From: UTCHB3 sp964371075
GTDB taxonomy: Bacteria > Bacteroidota > Ignavibacteria > Ignavibacteriales > Ignavibacteriaceae
NCBI GenBank assembly: GCA_964371075.1
Contig: CAYJKN010000002.1
Location: 496,001 to 560,000 of the forward strand
DNA length: 64,000 nt
Direction of reading: 5' to 3'
Shown here: piece by piece, positions 10,101 to 16,405 of the stretch
Layout of the letters: every line of letters begins with the position of its first letter
Numbering within the stretch: position 1 is the first letter of the stretch
Translations under genes and position numbers: made by a program
The notes under the pieces: model-generated
What the model saw: the letters and a program-made list of their open reading frames with translations, nothing else
Database searches by the model: none
What the model was told of the DNA's origin: nothing

Positions 10101-10332
10101 ACTCAAACAGGATCACTCATTTTATCCAATTTCTGGAAAACACACATCGATTACTTGTAATGATTGTCATTCCGCCGAGGGTGGGAAACCACAATGTATT
10201 GGTTGCCATCAGGAAGAATTAACATCGGCACACAAACTTGAAGCGTCAAATACCCGTTGTTGGGAATGTCACAATACATTCTCATTCAATCTTGATGGAG
10301 TAACTCCCAAAAAGCTGGAAAGGATTGATTAA
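7096..10332 (+). CDS. Giant secreted 43-haem c-type cytochrome built of repeated three-haem modules
   Basis: 1078 residues starting at the ATG 7096 inside the end of the 20-haem gene. A signal peptide (MRNLSLLISFLALFNVVVAQ) is followed by 43 CxxCH motifs, one per 25 residues, to CWECH near the C-terminus. From haem 8 on the chain is made of modules of about 72 residues with three haems: [D/N]H....FPLTGxH..C..CH..GY..TP..CxSCHQ......NPNH......CxxCH...GW. A variant module with FPIYSGKHR..W and CxDCHEH.Q..MN..HQG occurs three times (DNA about 8338, 9220 and 9889). There is no lipobox or type IX sorting domain. With the 20-haem partner and the following barrel it fits the cell-surface subunit of a porin-cytochrome conduit, or an extracellular haem wire; both are inferred. 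Confidence 0.93.
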   Translation: MRNLSLLISFLALFNVVVAQSPHGDLKGKDCGSCHNPQNWIVDTKKLDFDHSTTKFALKGQHSTVDCKTCHTTLKFEGTPVTCSSCHTSVHGNTLSNDCQSCHTPENWLVKEILPLHERSRFPLFGSHQTADCGMCHQNYEVRQFEPVQTDCYSCHAKDYFATAVPNHPNGKFSTDCTLCHDVKAVNWRSSNINHEFFPLTGGHSRPSCFDCHNQGTFTGLSRECYSCHQPNFEATKNPDHVLGNFSKLCQVCHNINAWVPAQFDHNLTTFPLTGRHTTTPCASCHTSGYAGTPKACVSCHQTNYNATTNPNHIAASIPTTCESCHTTSGWQPASFDHNLTTFPLTGKHTTVSCASCHTQGYTGTPKACVSCHQTDYNGTTNPNHTVASFPTACESCHTTSGWQPAQFDHDGPYFPIYSGKHRGKWDACSDCHKNPASFAEFSCTTCHEHNQNDMNSEHQGIQGYRWESSACYACHPSGDANGAFNHQISPFPLTGAHVTTDCALCHTTGYANTPNDCYSCHQQGFNLTTKLNHTLAGFSQNCTQCHNTTAWATTTFNHTTSAGFPLQNSHAGKTCVDCHQTSYTTTSNECSSCHMPDYQGSTNPNHVAGNYPQVCSSCHTDVGWAPATFDHTIVNFPITGRHTTVACAECHTTGFTNTPNQCSGCHLDDYQTAQNPNHIGAQFPQTCATCHTSSGWAPATFEHDIEYFPIYSGKHRNEWNSDCRSCHNVPTNYAAFTCIDCHEHDQTSMNQQHQGVQGYIYASAECFACHPDGTANGAFNHTTSQFPLTGNHLTLTCNQCHATGYPNTPNDCYSCHQTGYNLTNKLNHTLAGFSQNCTECHNTSGWVSTTFNHSTTTGFPLTNAHSTPVCSACHETTYTGTVSECSSCHIEDYNAATNPNHAGPHFPTICSDCHTNSAWAPSTFNHDVQHFPIYSGKHRNEWNNNCLSCHTVPGNFASFSCIDCHEHNQTSMNQEHQGVANYSWNSQRCFECHPDGDSGPTLKQDHSFYPISGKHTSITCNDCHSAEGGKPQCIGCHQEELTSAHKLEASNTRCWECHNTFSFNLDGVTPKKLERID

Positions 10333-10334
10333 CA

Positions 10335-11930
10335 ATGAAGAAGTTTTTGTTATTATCCATTTTAGCAGCAGTTTCGACACTTTATAGTCAGAAAACCGGA
10401 GAAGTACGCGAAGGAAAGGTCACATTTGTTTCATCCCAAAATATCTATGTCCAGTTTACAACCACCGAAGGAATATTTGAAAAAGATACACTTTGGATGG
10501 TAGTGAATGGGAAAGATGTGCCGGCTGTGCTTGTAAACTTTATCAGTTCCAAATCGGCGGCAGGAAACAAAATAGGTGAAGTAAAGATCGAAAAAGAGAT
10601 GATTTTGAAAGCTTACCCATCGTTTGTTGCAAAAAAAGATGAAAAAATTATTGAAGAGCCTGTAACCCCTGTGATTACTGACCAACCCAAAGTATTGCCT
10701 GTAAATTTAAAACCGGTCGAAAAAAAGAATTACAGGGGGAGGTTTTCCGTGCAGTCATCCTCTGATATCAGTAACATTTCAGGCTCACCCGGAAATCAGA
10801 GATGGCGTTATGGACTCTCTTTTAATGCAGATAAGATTAATGGCGGTAATTTTTCGTTTTCATCATACACTACTTTCTCATATCTCACCCGTGATTGGGG
10901 GAGAGAGGGGCATGACCTTGGTAGAAAACTGAAGATTTACGAATTTAAGGGCGGATATGCCTTCGATTCCCTCTCTTTCATGAATGTTGGAAGATTTATA
11001 TACCGCAAGATTTCAAATATCGGTGCTGTGGATGGACTACTTTATGATCGCAGTATCGGGAAAAAGTGGTCGGCAGGTCTGTTTGCCGGAAGCAGACCAA
11101 ATATGCTTGATTATGGTTACAATTTTAAGCTCTTCCAGTTTGGTGTTTATGCTGCTCAATCCGACTCTTTGGGAACGGGTTTGATGGAGAATTCGATCGG
11201 ATTTGTAAATCAAACAAACGATTTTAAGACTGACAGAAGATTTATTTATCTGCAACATACTTCCAACCCGATAACTTCATTGTCGTTTTTTGCTTCATCA
11301 GAGGTTGATCTTTATAAACTTGAGGCAGGAGAGGGAAAAACAAGTCTTGATCTTACAAATCTTTTTGTATCAACAAGATATGCTTTCTCACGCGAGTATA
11401 ATATAAACCTGTCGTATGATGTGAGAAAAAATGTAATTTATTACGAAACCTACAGGTCATTTATCGATTCTGTTTTGTTTAATGAAACACTTCAAGGCCT
11501 GCGCATTGGGTTTAACACCACAGCCATTAAAAACTTATCAATTTCCATTAGATCAGGATTCAGGAACATGGGAAATGACGCCCGCAGTTCTTCCGATTAC
11601 GGTTTAAGTATGTACTATTCAAATGTTCCGTATATCGCCGGATATGTCTCTGCAAATGTCGGGTATCTAAAAAGCGTTTATGTAGAAGGTCTAAATTTTG
11701 GCGTGGGTTATTCACGAAATCTTCTTGAAAATCTTTACACCACCATCGGTTACAGAAACATCAATTATGAATTTAGTCGTGGTGGATCAAAACTTAGCCA
11801 GAACATCGTTTCTCTCGATCTGAATTACACAATTAATAAAGCTCTGAATCTTGGTCTCAACTACGAGGGTGTTTTTGAAGGACCGTTTACGACGAGCCGG
11901 CTGTTTGTGGATGTTACAACCCGGTTTTGA
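10335..11930 (+). CDS. Outer-membrane beta-barrel of the porin-cytochrome conduit
   Basis: 531 residues starting 2 bases after the 43-haem gene. A signal peptide (MKKFLLLSILAAVSTLYSQ) is followed by about 110 residues of periplasmic beta-rich sequence and linker. Roughly 380 residues of alternating amphipathic strands follow (FSFSSYTTFSYLTRDWG, LKIYEFKGGYAFDSLSF, YNINLSYDVRKNVIYYETY), ending in FVDVTTRF with the C-terminal phenylalanine typical of outer-membrane barrels. The length and strand number suit a large barrel of the MtrB/OmbB kind, though sequence similarity to these is not obvious. The role as sheath for the cytochromes is inferred from the operon. Confidence 0.8.
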   Translation: MKKFLLLSILAAVSTLYSQKTGEVREGKVTFVSSQNIYVQFTTTEGIFEKDTLWMVVNGKDVPAVLVNFISSKSAAGNKIGEVKIEKEMILKAYPSFVAKKDEKIIEEPVTPVITDQPKVLPVNLKPVEKKNYRGRFSVQSSSDISNISGSPGNQRWRYGLSFNADKINGGNFSFSSYTTFSYLTRDWGREGHDLGRKLKIYEFKGGYAFDSLSFMNVGRFIYRKISNIGAVDGLLYDRSIGKKWSAGLFAGSRPNMLDYGYNFKLFQFGVYAAQSDSLGTGLMENSIGFVNQTNDFKTDRRFIYLQHTSNPITSLSFFASSEVDLYKLEAGEGKTSLDLTNLFVSTRYAFSREYNINLSYDVRKNVIYYETYRSFIDSVLFNETLQGLRIGFNTTAIKNLSISIRSGFRNMGNDARSSSDYGLSMYYSNVPYIAGYVSANVGYLKSVYVEGLNFGVGYSRNLLENLYTTIGYRNINYEFSRGGSKLSQNIVSLDLNYTINKALNLGLNYEGVFEGPFTTSRLFVDVTTRF

Positions 11931-11940
11931 CGGGAGGTTA

Positions 11941-12060
11941 GTTACGCGGATTCCACGGATAAACACAGATTTTCACGGATGAAAAAGCGTAAGTGGCAGG
12001 AGTGGTAATCGTCCCGATTGCCCTCTGCAAAACGAAATAGCGTAAGAGATAATTGTTAAA
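11941..12060. repeat. Dispersed intergenic repeat, copy 1 (CCACGGATAAACACAG type)
   Basis: The gene-free stretch 11931-12313 begins with GCGGATTCCACGGATAAACA, then TTTCACGGATGAAAA, AGCGTAAG twice and GGTAATCGTCCCGATTGCC. Related phrases recur at 19548-19790 in inverted form (TCCGTGAAAATC, AATCCGTGGAATCCGTGG, GGCAATCGGGACG) and in part near 56788. A further degenerate piece (CTTTGCGTTCATTGCGAT, then CTCTGCGGTTTAAT) lies at 12203-12235. These are non-coding and of unknown role. Confidence 0.6.
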
Positions 12061-12091
12061 AGGGTTTTAGCCATGTTGCATCATATAACGC

Positions 12092-12168
12092 CCTGTGAAT
12101 AAATTCACAGGCTATTGGTTTGTCAATCAGGGCAATTTAAACCAATAGCATGGGGTTTCAACCCCATG
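12092..12168. repeat. Cluster of three abutting perfect hairpins (REP-like element)
   Basis: Three stems lie head to tail. Stem 1 is CCTGTGAAT/ATTCACAGG (12092-12100 with 12103-12111). Stem 2 is GCTATTGGTTT/AAACCAATAGC (12111-12121 with 12139-12149). Stem 3 is CATGGGGTT/AACCCCATG (12149-12157 with 12160-12168). All pairs are perfect and neighbouring stems share a base. The layout resembles REP/BIME-type extragenic palindromes mobilised by RAYT transposases, but no such transposase is in the window. It lies between the barrel gene and the phosphatase gene and might also stop transcription. Confidence 0.65.
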
Positions 12169-12313
12169 AAACTGGGTGATCATTCGATGATTTAATAAAT
12201 TCCTTTGCGTTCATTGCGATCTCTGCGGTTTAATACCCCCACTCCTCAAATTTTCCCCAAATTCAGAAAACAAGAAAAGATTATATTTCAGGACAGATTT
12301 TTTATTAATAGAA

Positions 12314-13327
12314 ATGAATATGAAGACCTTTAAACTGATTTCGGCTTTTGTAATTTTTATCACTCTTATAGCTTTCCCCCAAAACGAAGAAAAACTTTTT
12401 GTTGTGGCATCATATAATGTAGAGAACCTTTTTGATACAATTAATGACCCCACCATCGATGATGAGCAATTTTTGCCCTCCGACAGTTCAAAATGGAATA
12501 GTGAAAAATACAGTGTGAAACTCAAAAACCTTGCTGCTGTGATCGATTCAATTAACAACGGCTGGGGACCCGACATTCTTGGGCTCATCGAAGTGGAAAA
12601 CAAAGCCGTTATTGAGGACCTGGTCGCTCGATTGGGAAATGGTAAAAAATATGAGATCATCCATTATGACTCCCCCGATGGACGAGGGATTGATGTTGCG
12701 TTGATCTATAATAAAGAATTTTTCTCAATTGCCCGTTCTGAAGCTCTTGAGGTTGAACTCCCCGACAAATGGCCCACCAGATCAATTCTTCACGCAGTCC
12801 TCTGTGATTCAAAAGGGATCGAATTTAACTTTTATGTAAATCACTGGCCATCACGAAGGGGTGGAGATAAATCTGCAATTGCTCGAATCTCAGCAGCTTC
12901 TGTACTAAGAAAAAGCATCGATAAAGTTCTTGAAGAAGACCCAAAATCAAAAATCATTATCATGGGAGATTTTAACGATGAACCACTTGATGTCTCGGTT
13001 GAACAAACTTTAAGAGCAGGACTTATGGTCTGCATCCCCGGTTCACAACTTGACACAGCAGTATATAACCTGGCGATGGAGAAGAAAATGGCCGGAGAAG
13101 GAACCTATCTCTATCAAGGAAACTGGAACATGCTCGATCAGATTATTGTATCAGGCTCTGTTGCTGCATCCAACTATCTCTGTAATTCTTATACGATTTT
13201 TAAACCTCAATTTATTTTGCAGACAAACGGGAAATACGCCGGATCGTCACTTCCAACATTTGGCGGTAAAAGATATTTTGGCGGATACAGCGATCACTTC
13301 GCCGTTTATGCAGTTTTCCGGTTTTAA
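12314..13327 (+). CDS. Exported endonuclease/exonuclease/phosphatase-family protein
   Basis: 337 residues with an N-terminal signal peptide (TFKLISAFVIFITLIAFPQ). Core family motifs are seen: VASYNVENLFDT (metal-binding Asn), GLIEVENK (Glu), NHWPSRRGG, GDFNDEP (Asp/Asn) and the C-terminal YSDHFAV with the catalytic Asp-His. These are hydrolases of phosphodiester or phosphomonoester bonds that use a divalent metal. The substrate cannot be told; extracellular DNA or phospholipid head groups are possible given the export signal. An ATG at 12320 is an alternative start. It is followed after 5 bases by a PLP decarboxylase, with no obvious functional link. Confidence 0.85.
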   Translation: MNMKTFKLISAFVIFITLIAFPQNEEKLFVVASYNVENLFDTINDPTIDDEQFLPSDSSKWNSEKYSVKLKNLAAVIDSINNGWGPDILGLIEVENKAVIEDLVARLGNGKKYEIIHYDSPDGRGIDVALIYNKEFFSIARSEALEVELPDKWPTRSILHAVLCDSKGIEFNFYVNHWPSRRGGDKSAIARISAASVLRKSIDKVLEEDPKSKIIIMGDFNDEPLDVSVEQTLRAGLMVCIPGSQLDTAVYNLAMEKKMAGEGTYLYQGNWNMLDQIIVSGSVAASNYLCNSYTIFKPQFILQTNGKYAGSSLPTFGGKRYFGGYSDHFAVYAVFRF

Positions 13328-13332
13328 TACCA

Positions 13333-14805
13333 ATGGCGGATGATATCAAAACTGACCTTTTTGACCTTTTTTTAGGCCCAAAAGGGGAAAACTCCCGTTA
13401 TTTTGAAGAACTTGTTTCACGGGTTATCAGAAGTCATGGTGACCTTAGAGCCAATTATTCAAAGGATGATTTATCACTTTTAAAAGGTACTCCCGGTTCT
13501 CAGAAACTTGAAGAGGAACTGAATAAATTTCTGGAACTTCAAAAAAAGAACCTTCCATATTTCCACCCGAGATATTCAGCTCAGATGTTGAAAGACCCAA
13601 CAATTCCTTCAATTCTTGGCTACCTGACATTTATTACGTCCAATCCCAACAATCACGCCTGGGAGGGGGGACCCGTAACAACGGAAATGGAACTTGAGGT
13701 TGTGGATACTCTGCTTAAAATGTGTGGTTTTAAATCAGGATGGGGCCATCTCGCGAGTGGAGGTTCTCTTGCAAACATGGAAGCTGTTTGGGCAGCCAGA
13801 GATTATTATGGAAACGGGACTGTTTTCTTCTCTGAGGTATCCCACTATTCGTGGAAACGAATCTGTAAAATACTCAATATCGATTCTTATGAGGAAGTAG
13901 CTGTTGACGGCACCTTCAGGATGAACCTTAACGCTCTTGAAGATGCATTAAAAAAATCAAGTAAACCACTCATGGTGGTCGCAAATTTTGGGTCAACAGG
14001 TGCCGGCAGTGTTGATAATATCGAGGGGATTATCGAATTAAAAAACAGATACAATTTCCATCTTCATATTGATGCAGCTTATGGTGGGTTTTTTAGATCA
14101 TGTATCCTTGATGACAACCACGGGCTTCTCCCTTACGATCCACAAGGAGAAGTTTCACTTCATTCCTACAATCAGTTAAAACATTTTGCAGAAGCAGATT
14201 CCATTACAATAGATCCCCATAAACAGGGGTTTATGCAGTATGGAGCAGGAGCTGTTATCTATAAAGATGAGGCGCTTCGAGAACCACTTTCGAACACGGC
14301 ACCATATACTTATCACAAAACTGATAAACCAAATATCGGAATGTTTTCTTTGGAAGGATCACGACCGGGTGCAATGGCGGCCGGTTGTTATCTTACATAC
14401 AAAGTTTTACCCCCCGTTGCTTCAGGTTTGGGTTCTTTGTTAAAACTTTCCCTTGCATCTGCCAACAAATTTTCCGAATTGATGGATTTATCTGATAAAT
14501 TCAACAATTTTAGTAAAAATGATCTTGATATCTGCACTGCGACAACCATTGCAGGTGGTGATGTATCAGAAATCAATAAAAAGAACCTGGAAATTTATCA
14601 GAGACTCTCTATAGAGAATCCCGATGCACCATTTATAATCTCAAAATTTGTTGTATCCCCGGAAATCCTAGCACGGGCAAAACCAACTTTAAAGAACATT
14701 AATAATGAAAACTTCTCTGCTCTTCGCACAGTCTTCATGAAGCATTGGAATGCCCTTGATGATTTCAGGTATGTGAGACAACTTGTTGAGGAAATGGAAT
14801 CTTAA
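13333..14805 (+). CDS. Group II PLP-dependent amino-acid decarboxylase
   Basis: 490 residues of the glutamate/tyrosine/aromatic amino-acid decarboxylase fold. Visible motifs: AWEGGPVTTEMELEVVD in the substrate-loop region, ASGGSLANMEA (phosphate binding), HIDAAYGGFF (Asp that contacts the PLP nitrogen) and DPHKQGF, whose Lys should form the PLP Schiff base. The N-terminal part and the FNPNN/EGGPVTT-like region look closest to microbial tyrosine decarboxylases, but substrate choice cannot be fixed by eye. No antiporter or transporter is adjacent, so an acid-resistance role is not supported by context. Cytosolic. Confidence 0.85.
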   Translation: MADDIKTDLFDLFLGPKGENSRYFEELVSRVIRSHGDLRANYSKDDLSLLKGTPGSQKLEEELNKFLELQKKNLPYFHPRYSAQMLKDPTIPSILGYLTFITSNPNNHAWEGGPVTTEMELEVVDTLLKMCGFKSGWGHLASGGSLANMEAVWAARDYYGNGTVFFSEVSHYSWKRICKILNIDSYEEVAVDGTFRMNLNALEDALKKSSKPLMVVANFGSTGAGSVDNIEGIIELKNRYNFHLHIDAAYGGFFRSCILDDNHGLLPYDPQGEVSLHSYNQLKHFAEADSITIDPHKQGFMQYGAGAVIYKDEALREPLSNTAPYTYHKTDKPNIGMFSLEGSRPGAMAAGCYLTYKVLPPVASGLGSLLKLSLASANKFSELMDLSDKFNNFSKNDLDICTATTIAGGDVSEINKKNLEIYQRLSIENPDAPFIISKFVVSPEILARAKPTLKNINNENFSALRTVFMKHWNALDDFRYVRQLVEEMES

Positions 14806-14806
14806 C

Positions 14807-14838
14807 CAGGTATTAGGTATTAAATATCAGGTATTAAT
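14807..14838. repeat. GGTATTA-type short repeat, copy 1
   Basis: Immediately after the decarboxylase stop lies CAGGTATTAGGTATTAAA followed by TATCAGGTATTAAT. Near-identical strings occur at 32842-32869 and 36957-37000, each also just downstream of a stop codon. No coding potential. Confidence 0.75.
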
Positions 14839-15038
14839 TTTTTGCTCCTCAATCTAGGTCTTCACTTCTTAGACAACATTTCTGAAATATGAGGATTTTC
14901 TGGAACACATTATTGTTTCGGCTCACTATTTTGAGATAGTCGTTGTCCAGAAACCTGTGAAGGGTTATTAAAATGTAATATTCTCATATAAAAATTTCGT
15001 GGGAAAGTATTAAATTTGTAGAACAAATGATAACTTGT
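14839..15038. other. Gene-free leader upstream of the retron RNA
   Basis: About 200 bases between the decarboxylase repeat and the retron inverted repeat. It is A/T-rich and should contain the promoter for the retron transcript. A long reading frame is absent and I see no clear operator. Confidence 0.4.
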
Positions 15039-15221
15039 AAAGCGTCGTATAGCTACCTCGTGCGAACTGCGAGGCGTGTGCTGATTTCAATTTTTGTTAT
15101 CAGCTCTGTATTACTTAAACATCTGTTGGTAATTATCACAGGTAAGGATGGGTCAGTCTTTAAGGGTTCAAGAAAACACGAATCAATAAAAGATGCGGCA
15201 ATATTAAGTATACGACGCTTT
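15039..15221 (+). ncRNA. Retron msr-msd non-coding RNA
   Basis: A perfect 13-bp inverted repeat AAAGCGTCGTATA (15039-15051) / TATACGACGCTTT (15209-15221) encloses the region and ends 16 bases before the reverse-transcriptase ATG, as the a1/a2 repeats of retrons do. Just inside a1 is TAGC, whose G (15052) is a candidate branching guanosine. Two msr-like stem-loops follow: CCTCG/CGAGG (15056-15060 with 15070-15074) and GCTGAT/ATCAGC (15080-15085 with 15099-15104). The remaining part (15105-15208) would be the msd template; it can pair as CTTAAA/TTTAAG with an inner CATC/GATG and CTGT/ACAG hairpin. The exact msd ends cannot be read from sequence alone. Confidence 0.8.
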
Positions 15222-15237
15222 TTAAATTTTGGGACAT

Positions 15238-16392
15238 ATGCTCGCTAAAATACTTGATGTAGTCAGAAAAGATTCTGTAGAGCCAACTTTTTATACTTAC
15301 AGACAGATTGTTGTTAATAAGAAAAAAGGGGGGAAAAGAATAATAAATATTCCAGATGTACCCTTAATGAAAGCGCAAAGGTTGCTACTTCCATTTTGCC
15401 AACAACTGAGAATACACAGTTGTGCACATGGCTTTGTCTGTAGTAAGAGCATAATTACACACGCAAGTTTACATATTGCTAAAGAATCAATCCTCACAAT
15501 AGATATTGAAAATTTTTTTGGAAGCATCACCGCCGAACATTTAGAGAATGTTTTTCACAATCACGGGGTCCAAAATAGCGAAGACCTTGATCTGCTGATA
15601 AAGTTAACAACGATTAACAGGAAACTTCCTCAAGGAGCTCCTACCAGTCCTGTTCTTTCAAATGCGGTGGCATTCGATATGGATTTCGAACTCAATGAAT
15701 GGGCGGTTAAGAACAATTTAACTTATAGCAGATACGCTGACGACATGGTTTTTTCGTCAGAGACCAAGGGAATTGAAAATACGTGTATCGATGAAGTAAC
15801 TCAGATCATACTGAAATTTGGGTTTAAATTAAATCATTCAAAAACCCGGATTTTGCCTCAAGGTAAAAGGCAAGTGGTCACAGGCCTGGTTGTTAACACC
15901 AAGTTGAATGTTAAACGGGAGTATCTGCGCAATACAAGTGCCATTTTACACAATATCTTAAATAACCCATTCAACGCATTGAGTCAAGTCTCTCGAGGAA
16001 CTGTTTATTCAACATTTCTGAGTTATGAAAAGAAATATCTGAGTAGAAGTTTGCCATTGAAATCCCTCCATTATTTGATTAAGCATCAAAGAATCCAAAA
16101 AAAATTGATAAATCCAACTAGAATCAGGCTAAGTCAAAAATACTTCAACTCGCTCTATTTACCACTTTTTCGTTTGTTACTTTTACTTCAAGGAGTTAAC
16201 GGAAGGATTTCTTTTATTTCTTCGGTTCTTGGCGAGGATAAAATATCTGTTCAGAAATTAAGGAACCAATTTAAGGAAATTGAAAAAGTGCTGTTTGGTA
16301 ATTACTCGATTAATTGGTCAACGAATACCACGCGTCTTTATAAAAATATCCTGAGAGAATGTCCACAACTTCGTACTCGAATCAAAGGATAG
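15238..16392 (+). CDS. Retron-type reverse transcriptase
   Basis: 384 residues from the ATG at 15238; a TTG three codons earlier is also in frame. Reverse-transcriptase motifs in order: KRIINIPD, an HASLH segment at the place of the retron-specific X region (NAxxH), ILTIDIENFFGSI with the first catalytic Asp (about 88), LPQGAPTSPVLSN (about 130), SRYADDMVFS with the catalytic YADD (about 166-169) and KTRILPQGKRQVVTGLVV with the VTG motif of the retron Y region (about 214). There is no maturase or endonuclease domain, which argues against a group II intron. The RNA just upstream fits its template. It ends 13 bases from a convergent helicase gene. Retrons act in anti-phage defence, usually with an effector; no effector is fused here. 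Confidence 0.9.
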   Translation: MLAKILDVVRKDSVEPTFYTYRQIVVNKKKGGKRIINIPDVPLMKAQRLLLPFCQQLRIHSCAHGFVCSKSIITHASLHIAKESILTIDIENFFGSITAEHLENVFHNHGVQNSEDLDLLIKLTTINRKLPQGAPTSPVLSNAVAFDMDFELNEWAVKNNLTYSRYADDMVFSSETKGIENTCIDEVTQIILKFGFKLNHSKTRILPQGKRQVVTGLVVNTKLNVKREYLRNTSAILHNILNNPFNALSQVSRGTVYSTFLSYEKKYLSRSLPLKSLHYLIKHQRIQKKLINPTRIRLSQKYFNSLYLPLFRLLLLLQGVNGRISFISSVLGEDKISVQKLRNQFKEIEKVLFGNYSINWSTNTTRLYKNILRECPQLRTRIKG

Positions 16393-16405
16393 AGTGAATA
16401 AAGAT

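Noticed and set aside
12211..12660. Minus-strand frame of 149 codons
   Set aside because: Mostly opposite to the exported endonuclease/phosphatase gene, whose motifs are clear; the rest lies in the intergenic repeat.
15027..15248. Open frame of 73 codons before the RT
   Set aside because: It covers the retron RNA and its inverted repeats, has no ribosome site and no protein-like composition.
15238..16392. Group II intron or diversity-generating element for the RT
   Set aside because: No maturase, HNH endonuclease, domain V-like RNA, or template/variable repeat pair is visible, whereas VTG and an a1/a2 repeat are.
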